From Hermatobates lingyangjiaoensis (taxonomy: Eukaryota; Arthropoda; Insecta; Hemiptera; Hermatobatidae), in the NCBI GenBank assembly GCA_026182355.1, contig JAPFBL010000255.1, positions 3,968,001 through 4,032,000 of the forward strand: 64,000 nt of DNA. Reading direction: 5' to 3'. The notes beneath the pieces are model-generated. The model searched no databases. It was not told the DNA's origin and was given only the letters and a program-made list of their open reading frames with translations. The translations under genes and the position numbers were made by a program. Shown here piece by piece: positions 53,785-64,000 of the stretch (position 1 is its first letter; every line of letters begins with the position of its first letter).

Positions 53785-53827
53785 GACTCTGACGAAGACC
53801 GGTTGTTACGGCTGAAAGATCTTAGTC
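53785..53827 (+). ncRNA. Hammerhead-ribozyme-like motif
   Basis: GACT (53785-53788) precedes CTGACGA (53789-53795). Then a stem-loop agaccggttgttacggct, GAAA (53814-53817), palindrome GATC (53818-53821), TT, and AGTC (53824-53827), which pairs fully with the first GACT. Stem II has one unpaired base (AG-A-CCG against CGG-CT). Confidence 0.5.
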
Positions 53828-53861
53828 TTTTTTTTCTCGTTTCATATTGTGTATTGATATA

Positions 53862-54230
53862 TTAGGGCGGATTCATAAGTCAGTGACTTTTTGAATTTCC
53901 GCGCAGTTACTCCAAATGCAACAGTGCTGCCGTCATCTGTAATCTATTAGTGGATAACTATCTAATTATGAGGCGCTACCATTTGCAGTCGGTGTTTGAT
54001 AGTCATTCAAAATAGACAACCTCGTGTATTTTTACGAAAATGGAAAAAAGTTAATTTCGTGTGCTGATTAAGCATTACTTTTTACGTAAAAAATCCATCA
54101 CTGAAACTAAGGAAAGACTTGATAAATACTACGGGGACTCGGCAACATAAATTGCAATGGTTAAGATATATAGTGACTTGTATAGTACAGCAGGAAATCA
54201 TTCTTCATCTCATCGTAGCCGCATAAAAAC
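53862..54230 (+). mobile_element. Mariner element, 5' end with truncated transposase
   Basis: After a TA comes ttagggcggattcataagtc, a mariner-like terminal repeat, then a leader and ATG at 54040. The frame reads MEKS, a stop, then FRVLIKHYFLRKKSITETKE and LDKYYGDSA. This is the N-terminal helix-turn-helix region typical of mellifera/Hsmar-type mariner transposases. A second stop and loss of similarity near 54180 show truncation; no catalytic core follows. Confidence 0.8.
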
Positions 54231-55429
54231 TGTTATATTAATATCAATAAAAAAAGAGTGTTATTAATATAAATAAGAGTTATATTACTCTTACATTTGA
54301 ACATATAAGAAGAATTATAACTTACACACGTAAGACAACGAGAACAAAAAAACAAAAATAAATGTTCAAACACTAAGTCGCGTATTAAAAATAGAAAATT
54401 TTGAACTCGTAAATAAAATTCTTCTTTTCGGTATGATTTTAAGACCTCCTAACAAATTTTAAAAACATCATTCATTTTACCGAAAGAATTAAATTTTTAT
54501 TATATATATACATTTTTTTATTGTATTTTAAAAAAACTTTTTAATTATGTTCACTTTTAAGGAAAAAAAAATGTTAATTATGTTCACCTGTCTTTCTAAT
54601 AAGAAGATTGGTGTTTACATCGAACTGATATAGAACGGTAAAATGTGAATTCATATGTGGAAGAACTAATAAATTATATTCCGTTAATTGACACTGAGTT
54701 ATAAAGCTATAAGAACGTTAAATTATAGCAGTACAGCGTCAACCGTGTACATACTCGTATATTGGTAGTACACGCATCTAACAGTGTCACCTTCAAAACT
54801 AACCTGTAGTGTGATGTAGCCATGAAAGAAGTCTAGAATAATTATTTTCTAATTAACGCCAATCAAAAATTATGTTGATATTATGATATCTATTAATAAT
54901 AATATAATATTTTTCAAGTAGCTCTCTCATATATTTCTCAGAAAATAAATTAAAAAAATATTTATTTTTTGGATGATAAAAAAAAAATTTTGCTTAGAAC
55001 CTAAAAAGGCAAATAGAATACAACCCATATTATTATTATTACTTTAGATCGTCAATATAATATTTATAAACATAATAATAAATTACCATCAATGCAATCA
55101 AAGAATCATCTCTAAATTACAAAAATAATAATACCATAAGGAAAATTATGATTAAAAGAGTTTGTGGTTAACTTTTTTACAATTATTGTTTGGAAAACAA
55201 TATATTGAAAAATATTAACAAAATCTGGAGTGCCCTATACTCAACTTTACTGTAGGTAAAGATAATATCAAAATCATTGACAACCAAATGACTTTTTATT
55301 TTCTTTTTAAATTGGCTGTATAAATATTAATAAATTATGTATCAGTTGTTTATATGTGGTTGTAATAATTTAATGAGTAAAAAGTTTTGAAATCATTCAA
55401 CAATCTGATCTGCTATTATAATTATTTAC
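54231..55429. other. AT-rich spacer
   Basis: Nothing recognised after the mariner fragment. Confidence 0.6.
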
Positions 55430-57070
55430 CTGCTGGCCTGAATCTCCCGCTCCTACACTCCGCTTTCAAAGCTATCGCATTGGACATCCCATTGTTGTAA
55501 CCACATTCGACTTAAGATTTAGCTTCTTTAATGACCTTCATAAATATACATAGAAAATTATCCCCTCACTTTTGTAGTATCTGGCAAGACTTTACCAAAA
55601 TGTTTACCCTTTCTGTATTTATATCGCATTCAGATATAATGTGATCCCAGGTTTCTCCTTCTTCTAGACAGAGAGTCTCTAGGACTCCTTATTCATGATA
55701 AGGAGAAAACTGATTCCTTAACTCATTCTCATATAAGGTGGTAATTTTAGGTATAATTTTATTCGGATCCGTCAAAGCTTCTATTGCTTCTATCCTCCTC
55801 ACAAGCTAAACCAACATAATAAATCAAAAGAAATTTAAATCATTTTTGTTGATCACAAAATTGGTTTTACTAGACTATATACCTACTCTACTTATAGAAT
55901 AGGTTATTTTAATCCAGGTCAAAAATATTGTTTCACTCCAACTTTGAGAAATAGGTCCATTGCCTCAATCTCCTATATTCCCTTCTAAGTACCCGTCTAA
56001 GTACCCAGTTGAAAGCCAACTTATTTGTACTGGCTTTATTATTAATTTTTGACATGCCAGTATTCCAAGCAAGAATTTACTTATTGAATTCAAAACAGTC
56101 TAATCCTGTAGATCATTTGTCGTTAAACTGATGGTCTTGTAAAACATTCTATAAGGAACATTGTATCGGGTATAAGGCCAAACTATTAAATACATTTTTA
56201 AATATTACATTTTTCAATTGTAATACATTTTTTACATATCATCTCCAATAGAGCCACTTTACCTCAAGATTTCAATATAATATATTTTGTACCATCATCA
56301 ATTGACTGCAAATTCCCTCTTTGTTGATAACAATATCTACCGGAGGGGTAAGTTTAATGACTATTAATGCTGAATATAAGAGGAGTGCTCTTCTGGACAC
56401 GATTGTCATTGTAATTTATTAAGGCTATTTTTTTTCATTTTTAATTTACCTTAGAATACCAAATTAACGATGCATTTGATACCATTAATTCTATTATAGC
56501 ACTAAAAGTAATTTTGTACAGCCAATGTCTAAATATGAAGTCAAGACTCCATTTTGTACAGAAGTATCTTACAGCAGGACATTGTGTTTGCAGTCTTGGC
56601 CAATAAATATGCTGCATAATTTTTCAGTTTATTCTTTAAAGAGGTCTAATGTTTATGCATACCTCTGGGAGCTCTACTTCAATATTTTTAAGGACTGATG
56701 TAATGGACTTATATACAGAATTTTCAGCTGTACTCTTCTATTATAACAACCTTATTTTCACAACTTTACTGCTGAAAATTTTATTAGTTAGAGTACCCAG
56801 TGAGCCATCCTCAACTAATCACCAAAATAGTGATGATACAGCACCTGTCTGAAAACATCTTCAAAGGACACATTTAAGTTGTAGAAGAGCCTATACATAC
56901 AGTAATTATTCTTACGCTAAATTACTGTAATCACCTTTATAGTTTTGGATAGATAGACCTATATATTAGTGCTGATTGATGGATACGTAAGTGTATTCCA
57001 AAAGGTCCTCCTACATTCAAGAAACAGCCAAGAGAGATTTCTTTAAGGATTAATAATTTGTCTATTTTGT
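55430..57070 (-). mobile_element. Decayed R1-like LINE, reverse transcriptase C-terminal half
   Basis: The minus strand carries RT-like pieces in order. SLGCFLNVGGPFG (compare LDI.GAFD) is near 57040. VEDGSLGTLTNK, at the (A)DD position, is near 56800. RHWLYKITFSAIIELMVSNA and SLIWYSKVN (compare LYK.V..PI..Y.SE.W) are near 56500. CLEEGETWDHIISECDI, like the C-terminal CCHC of R1/jockey ORF2, is near 55680. Multiple stops and frame changes make it inactive. The clade name is an inference from a handful of motifs. Confidence 0.5.
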
Positions 57071-57120
57071 TAAACATCTCTCATGATTAGAGAGGAAAAG
57101 AAACACTAAGTTTTGCACAC

Positions 57121-57190
57121 ACAAAGGATTTAATTAAACGACGCGTTTCAAACATATGTTCGTCATAATGTGACATATGCCTCAGTAAGG
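57121..57190 (-). repeat. ACGCGT-type hammerhead-like relic
   Basis: Minus strand has CTGAGGC, an imperfect stem around acatatg/catatgt, then GAAA and ACGCGT, then C. It is related to the motif at 40435, but the last A of the box is C. Confidence 0.35.
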
Positions 57191-59127
57191 AGATGTAACC
57201 TGATGTGTTCGAATGCGTTGTGTAATTAAATAACTGCTTGCATAGCTCGTGAGGAAATGTTTTGTAGCTGATTTTGTTGATTTGACCTTCTGATAGGTAG
57301 GTATGCTACCTATATCCACTATAAAGACGCTTATTTACTAATAACAGCTCATGTTACTACAAATAGAATCTAATACTAGTAATTCTTTGTGTAGCATTAT
57401 TCTTCTTATATTGTAAGTTCAGAAAATATTCATAGTAACATAAAAGTAAAAATTTTAAGTTTGTTTAATCACCGAAGAAGTGTCACATAAAATTAATATT
57501 CCCTTTGTAATAAAGAACGGAAAGTGAATTTTCCGTCCTTTAATATTTCCCAAAAACAATGCAGTTCTTAAAAAAAAATAAAGTCATATATCTGATATTA
57601 GGATTTTTAAAAATTACAACAGGTAGATTCAAAACAAAACTTTCGTTTAGGGTCAATCTATCACACGTTGGAATCCATTACAAGTTAGTTGATTTGAATT
57701 TGCTTTTATAATTTTATAAACTGTATTCTTCTTACATATAATATTAGCTACTTGAAAACAACTTCAAATTATTTTATTAAACCCATAAATTAGAATTCTG
57801 TTTGACTGGATTCTGGTTAGCAGCTAGGAGGTAACTTTTACTCATTTTTTTCTGAACTCTTCTGTTTGCCTTGACCAGCCTTTTGTTCTACCCCTTTTTT
57901 ACTTTATATCTTTAAAATACTTTCTCGTCTCCATCCTTTGTCAATACCTCACCAGATGTCCTATATAATTTATTCCAATATGAGAGAGACTCTTAATTGT
58001 TTTGGTTGAAACATCTTAGTCATAGCTCAGAGTATTTTTTACTGGGTTTTGGATGTTGATTTTTATTTCTAGTTTTTACGTGAAATCAATATATTGGCAT
58101 GTTAATTTTAAGTATTACAAACTTCTTTACTATCTACTGTATATATGTTATCATGTAAAATTAACAAAATATATAATTATTTAAAATAGATTATAAATAC
58201 AATAATAAATCATAAAACACAAAAAAATAATATTAAAATAATATTAAAAAATCAAATTATAGTCGAATTCTTACAGCATCTATCAAAATCCAACCTTTAG
58301 AAAAGTATTTGAAAAAAATTGATACCTAATTAAAGGTTGATTAATCAGGAAATACAAGAGATTAATGTGTTCACCAAACCCACAACTATTCGAAAATAGG
58401 AAAGAGAATACAATTTTCTACGAAATTGCAACATATCTAAGTAAATGAAATGAGTTTATTCAGTGAGTATGAATAGTTCAGAACGACCATTGTTACTTCG
58501 TACTGTTGTTAGAGAGTTTCACGATTTTCAGCCCCTTGTATTTATCTTTGTCTTCTCAATAATATTCTACAGTTGAAAGGAATGCTGCAGAGTCTCAGAC
58601 GGTGTGTTTCCACATTCATTAAGAATTAAAGCTTCGAAGTCAGAGCCAGAGCTATAATGGTTACTAAATTTAAATTCTACATAAACAGCAACTGGTATTC
58701 AAAACTCATTTTAAAAAATATACCAACAATTTCATCGGTTAAATGTTGCCAAAACTAATGCATTTATCTCACACTTATCAATATTAACAAATAGATTAAA
58801 CCTACAGAAACTTCATATTACACCTTCAGAACATCTCATCAGTTTTATTCTCTCTGTTATGTTAATCAACCAATATTCAGGTTTATTTTTGTTTTTTAGA
58901 ATATCCGTCATATATTATGAAATTGCCATATATTCTTGGCTCCATTGTTCTCAAATTAAAATTTTGGTTCCAAAAATGTCAGAAGTCCGAATCGGAAGTG
59001 CATGTTATGAAAAGGTATGTTGGAACGTTGACAGGATAAATTCTGATCCCCTCCTTATTGAATTTCATAGCCTTCCACGTGTATTGACTGATTCTGTTTT
59101 TTAGTGGATATACATATATATATATAT
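57191..59127. other. AT-rich spacer
   Basis: Contains one decayed GATC-family copy at 57990-58090 (ttttggttgaaacatcttag). Nothing else recognised. Confidence 0.55.
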
Positions 59128-59338
59128 GCTTTTAAAAACTGGATGTCTGTTTCCACTTGACTTAATTTTGTCTTATATTTTTCCAAAATACGAAATTTTG
59201 TCTTCAACTCAGAACTCAACTTAAAAATTAATTCACCATAATTTCTTGTTTTGAAATTGAACATGTTTAATTTCGTATTTTGGAAAAATATAAGACAAAA
59301 TTAAATCAAGTGGAAACAGACATCCAGTTTTTAAAAGC
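59128..59338. mobile_element. Penelope-like N-terminal fragment in a 69-bp inverted repeat
   Basis: Arms 59128-59196 and 59270-59338 are reverse complements with about one mismatch, separated by 73 bases. The right arm reads on the plus strand as FRILEKYKTKLNQVETDIQF then LKACIEEGLLPTF. The left arm reads the same on the minus strand. The pattern (K..L...I.FL..C....L.P.F) resembles the N-terminal part of Penelope-like element ORFs; this is recognition from memory. A long (TA)n tract follows directly. Confidence 0.5.
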
Positions 59339-59372
59339 ATGTATTGAAGAAGGACTGCTCCCAACTTTTACA

Positions 59373-59400
59373 AATATATATATATATACATATCTATATA

Positions 59401-59439
<39 letters not shown>

Positions 59440-59445
59440 CGTATA
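59373..59445. repeat. (AT)n microsatellite, interrupted
   Basis: AT tract with ACAT and GTAT interruptions, starting where the Penelope-like frame ends. Confidence 0.9.
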
Positions 59446-61503
59446 TACATAAATTATAACCAGCGCTAAATTAACAATCCCACCAAGGTTCCTTTAAGTC
59501 CATGTTTGAAACATTTTCCAATAGTTGATGTTTTGTCAACAGAAATATCAACCTTCTAGTCCTTATAGGAGTTCACATTAACAGAAAATTGTTTACGAAA
59601 TTAAAGTTCAAAGAAATTGATGAAAACAATTCTTATTAAACATTCCTTTTTGCATTAAATAAAAAGAATTTTATTTAAGGGAAAAAAATTACTGCAGGTT
59701 TTTTACAAACTATATCATTTTTAAAAGAAATAAATGAGGCGAACGAGATACAAAGAGACAAAACCATCCGCACTTATCCCCTAATTGTTTAGTTTTTACA
59801 ATTATTCCAAATACTTTGACTTTAACATTTTCAATGTCATAATCGAAAAAGTATCATACTGTCAGAACCAATATAAATAGTATTTAATAGTATCTAATTC
59901 ATACTGTATTAGATTTTCGGAATTGGATAAATTGTAAAAAAAAGTTTTTAGTTCCATATTCGTCTCACTTATAAGATAAAATTAATTCTAGCTCATCAAG
60001 AATGCCATATTGGCAAATTAACTAATAAAAGTAGATGGATATAAATGGATTTATATATATATTTATAAACTAATAATATATTGATTTTATAAACTAAGAA
60101 TCACACAGAATGTAGAAGAACACAACTGGGCCTAACTCAACCTAGTTATGTTGGACTCAATACATCTCTTTCACTAATATTGCCTTCTGATCTTCTTACA
60201 AACTGCTCTTCACAGTATCCATCTGCGAGTGTTTTGTATTGTTCTATGTATCTTTTAGTTGTATATTATAAACCATATTCATGTAAAAACATATTTGAAC
60301 ATCTGCAATAGAATTACTGATTGAAAGGTCTCAGTTTCATCCTGGTTATTTTTCAGTAAGCTGTCTTCTTCACTTAAATTGGATAAAAGAAAATTAGTAA
60401 ATTTCTAAAGCTTTCTATATATCCGATTCAATGTAACGAAATCCTAACAGAATAATGTTTTATATAGAATAGTTTCTGGATATTTTTCAGTTATTAGAAA
60501 AAACATGTTACAAAATTAAAACTTCTAAAATTACAACAAACTAATGTAAAGTAATATAAATATATATATATAGTTTTAAAATAAAAAAAAGGTAATGAAA
60601 TGACAACTAAACCAATTCATTTATTTACAAACTTATGAAACATGGATAATATACAAAAATATTCGTGTGCATGTATGTATATACAGATCACACGTAGCTC
60701 AAATAAAGAAAAAGTTAATATAGTCTTTTATATTAAAACAGAATGTGTTAAGTAAGAAATGTGATGGAATGAAAGAAATTATTTAGGAAAAGTCAAAGTC
60801 TATTTGAAACATGCTCTGGATGAAAGAAAAATATAACTACTGAAAAAAAAAGGATATTCATATACAAATTTTCCAACAAAAACAAAGCAAAATAGGATCA
60901 TTAAATGACTTTTTATTATTCAAATATTCGTCAAAGGTGGACTTGCATTAAAAAGTGGTACCATTGACAAAAGCTTTATTTTCTGAGAGGACAATATTAG
61001 ATCTACATTGTCATAATTTTAATCATAATTCAAAGGACAATAAAATCAGATTTTGATATCTTCTGCAAGAATTTAGAGATAGCAAGTTTCAAGTTAAATA
61101 ATTAAAGTCTTAATGTATCTGAAGGATATGTAATCATCATTACTTAAGTCATTACAGGGAATGAAAGTACAAAAGGGAATTTCAAATATTTTTCACTACA
61201 AAATTCCAAAATCAATAATCCTCTAAAGTCTGTTGTGGGATTAGATTCAATTATTGATTTGAAAATTGACATTACCTATTGCACTTATTATAACCTAACT
61301 GTTCTTAGAATGTATTTTTTTCATTTTTTTTAAAGAAATAGTAGAATCAAAAAGGGAATACAGTTAAATATGATAATTTTGGATTGTTGTTCAGGAGGTG
61401 AGCGAATATATTTGTCACTGGACAAGGTTTCCAGGAAACGTAGGAAGAGAATGAGATGCGGTGACGGAAGCCAATAGGCTAGCATGCACAATACTCTCCT
61501 TAC
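59446..61503. other. Region downstream of the large exon
   Basis: Presumed intron if the GTAAGG donor at 61503 is used, or 3' UTR if the frame runs to 61330. No further exon seen. Confidence 0.5.
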
Positions 61504-63642
61504 CCAGAATGCCTTCTCTGGAGATGAAGGATCCTCGTCACGCACCTCCGACAACCTAAGACCAGGTTGTCGTGGCTCCATCGGTTCCATCTGCTCGATT
61601 TCGCCCTCAGAAGATTCTTGCTCATCCACTTCTGACCTCAGTTTTACCTCAGTTACAATGGCCTCCAAATCTGACCTAGAAGATACCTTTTCCTCAACTT
61701 TTGCTTTCGACCTTGCTGACATTTTTTTTGAACTTTTCTCCCGTTTTTTAACTTCCAAACAGGTCGTTGAATCTTCAGACATACTTTGTTTGTGGGAAAC
61801 TACTTTAGTGCTTTCATTTAAAATACCGTTGCCTTTCTCTTCAACATCTTTAATTAAGCATTCAACACTTTCATTTCCAGTCAATGGCTTCAGAATGCGT
61901 TCTTCTTTGCGACTTTCGTCACAAAAATCATTTAGAATCCTTTTATTTTCAGTAACTGAGGGAGAGACTTCACAACCAAAAGTTGTAGTGGTAGAGGACA
62001 TTTGTGGAACTCCTACTTCTTTTGTTTCTGTTATTTCTGGTTTAACAGTGGCCATATTGGATTCATTTTTACAATAGTCTTTATTTCTTGAAATATTAGC
62101 GTTGGAGTCGATAATAAAACCATCGGTGTTATTTGTACTTTTAATATCCTCTTCAGTTTGAGAAAGTTTTTGCATTTTGCTAGGGTCTTCTGATATTAAG
62201 GAATTATTGGTGCTCACTGAATCATTTTTTTTCTGCCCAATTTTATTTTCTTTGCAAAAATGCTGACGTAAATCATTTTTCAACTTCTTTTCTGCATTAA
62301 TAGGTGTCTCTAGTTCTATTTCTGAGCATTTGATAATATCTTTCGTCAGTACATCCATTCCTTTCAAAGACATTGCAGAACTACTCGTCGCAACGTCATT
62401 TTGAGCACTCCGTTCATTAGTTTTAGGTTCTAATGCTAGATAACTTTGATTACTTGAGAAACACTTTATCTCCTCTTCCAATGTACCAATAGTAGATGCA
62501 TCTTGTTTTAAATCTAAACAATTCAATTTATTTTTTTCTTTTCCTGTACTATAATTACAGCAGTCATCAGTTAGATCTTTTTCTAAAAATGTTAAGTTAT
62601 TGTTGAAGAGGTCTGCTTGTTTGAGTACGTCTTTATTCATTTCTGCTTCTTCTGACATTTTTGAAAGAGTAATTTCATTTGCAGGTACTGCAATCAAACT
62701 ATTTGCTATTTTACCAGAACATATATTGTCATCTTTATTATTCTGTTGCTCCCCAATATTTTTATTTGCAGTAATATTACTTTCAGTAGTAATTGGTATG
62801 TTGGATTTTATAAGGTTTTCATCAGCTGTAACTGGAACAATCTTTTTTTCTTCATACTGACTTATAAAAGAATCTCCCTTTTGGCTTAGAACTACATCTC
62901 CAGATGACTCGGGTTTTGTTATTGTATCGGTGGATGAATAATACTTGTCTAACACATCTGGATTAGTTATATTATTATTCTCTGTTTTCAGCTCACTAAG
63001 GTTTTTAGCAAAATCAAGTAATGGCACTGTCTCAACAATCTTATTTATTATTTTGTTATCGGTTATTAAATTTGCTTCACTATTTCTTTCAAATTGGGAA
63101 TGAGCAGGTCCACCTGTATTAGAACTTTTTCTTTCTATGCAAATATCATTTGAAGAATTTAAAAACTGGTCTTGAATAATGTCAGAATTCACAGTTGATA
63201 TAGGTTCAAACTCGTGGCGTGGTATGCTATAAGATTGTACTTCATAATCGCAAGAGTCTAAGGTGGAATGAATGACTTGTTGGTCATTTTCAATGTCATT
63301 AGATAAAGAATCTTGCAACTTATCTTTCTCATACGCAGAAACTACAGTGTCGTCACTGGTGATTGATTCATTATCTTCATCCTCCAAACGTGCATCCTTA
63401 CAATGTTGAGAGGACTGCAAGATGGAGTCGCCCTCGCTAACTGATGGGTCTTCTTTATACAACTCATTACTAGATATAGTGGATGACACCAGCGATCTAT
63501 TCAGGTGGGAGTAGACACTTTGTGAATGTTGCCAGCCTTTGGAGTATTCGAGCGGAATATAACCATAACATATCCTTTCGTAACAAGACAAAGCTTCTAT
63601 GACACCGACACTGAAGACTAACACGGATAACATTAACCCCAT
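61504..63642 (-). CDS. Large 5' coding exon, unidentified acidic low-complexity protein
   Basis: I do not recognise this protein. The frame opens with ATG at 63642; a TAG lies in frame a few codons upstream, so this is probably the true start. Residues 2-18 are hydrophobic (LMLSVLVFSVGV), a possible signal peptide or membrane anchor. The body, to about residue 630, is rich in Ser, Asn, Glu, Asp, Lys and Thr and looks disordered. A basic patch lies at about 632-652 (KKREKSSKKM..KAKVEEK), followed by an acidic stretch ending EDPSSPEKAFW. A strong donor, TGG|GTAAGG, ends the exon in phase 0 after about 713 codons. If it is not used, the frame runs 57 more codons to a stop at 61330 and gains a hydrophobic tail (MLAYWLPSPHLILFLRF). 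The downstream LIM exon B needs a phase 2 partner, so a direct join is out of frame. It is either an upstream exon of the same locus with a missing small exon between, or a separate neighbour. That it codes is well supported by length; its identity is not. Confidence 0.75.
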
Positions 63643-64000
63643 ACCGATTGCGTTTAATCCAACAGACTAGCGAGAACAAATCTACACTAACTCATTCCCG
63701 ACCCCTTGCATGGGCTACGCATTCAGTACTCATACTTGCCATATACGCAATAAAGATCTCTCTATTGTTAGGTCTCCCTTCTTAAATGGAAACAGGCCAA
63801 ATGTATTGGGTATAAATATGTAGCCTACCAAGGTAGGTGTTCAAGGTTCTTTCTTTATTTAGTTTACTCAACCGGAAGTTCTAGGTCTCTGTTAAGGTCA
63901 AGTCGAAATATGTAGCAGTCATTTCTAAACCTATTTAGACAGTTTATAGCAGACGAAAAAGAGCTTAACGTTTATTTGTTATACTTAATAACTGTTTCTT
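63643..64000 (-). other. 5' leader/upstream region of the large exon
   Basis: Precedes the ATG at 63642 on the minus strand, with an in-frame TAG shortly before it. No TATA box or repeat identified. Confidence 0.4.

Noticed and set aside
61484..62077. 197-codon plus-strand frame opposite the large exon
   Set aside because: It mirrors the Ser/Glu-rich minus-strand coding exon; the minus frame is far longer and has a better start and donor.

Overview
This is eukaryotic DNA: AT-rich, long introns, few exons, and a large load of decayed transposons and (TA)n tracts. The only recognisable host gene is read from the minus strand and is a LIM-only gene of the limpet/FHL (four-and-a-half-LIM) family. 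The residue pattern is arthropod-like. The element mix (mariner, ZBED-type hAT, R1-like LINE, RTE-like tails, Penelope-like pieces, tRNA-derived SINEs) fits an arthropod, perhaps a chelicerate, but the species is an inference I cannot prove from the sequence.

Gene layout, in transcription order (high to low coordinates). A large 5' exon at 63642-61504 (about 713 codons) has a hydrophobic start and a long acidic Ser/Asn/Glu-rich body; I cannot name it. A short first exon follows at 48724-48567 (MADVEVQ start, phase 2 end). It joins in frame to LIM exon B (25978-25789) and then LIM exon A (23532-23358); these two encode the half LIM and first full LIM of an FHL protein. A third candidate first exon lies at 10089-9819 (MAAEVL start, phase 1 end). 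Its end phase is the same as that of exon A, so both could splice to the same next exon, which must lie left of base 1. The locus therefore looks like one with several alternative promoters and N-termini, only partly contained here.

Repeat layout. 1.2 kb and 25.5 kb: two copies of a tRNA-derived SINE. 8.5 kb: mariner-like remnant. 11.2-12.7 kb: decayed hAT transposase. 13.4-17.0 kb: nested LINE 3' tails, including one ~290-bp unit present three times. 18.9, 36.9, 40.4, 43.5, 47.4, 53.4 and 59.1 kb: foldback (inverted-repeat) elements, mostly next to (TA)n tracts. 53.9 kb: mariner 5' end. 55.4-57.1 kb: decayed R1-like LINE.

The most interesting non-genic signal is a set of dispersed motifs with the layout of a hammerhead ribozyme: CTGANGA, then a short stem-loop, then GAAA, then a tiny palindrome, then T-H, then a closing helix. 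The best copies are at 32521-32573 (+), 40435-40488 (-) and 53785-53827 (+). They sit in foldback repeats near a Penelope-like N-terminal fragment, which suggests Penelope-like or retrozyme-like ribozyme-bearing elements. All copies carry one extra base between the CTGANGA box and stem II, which should make a reader cautious about activity.
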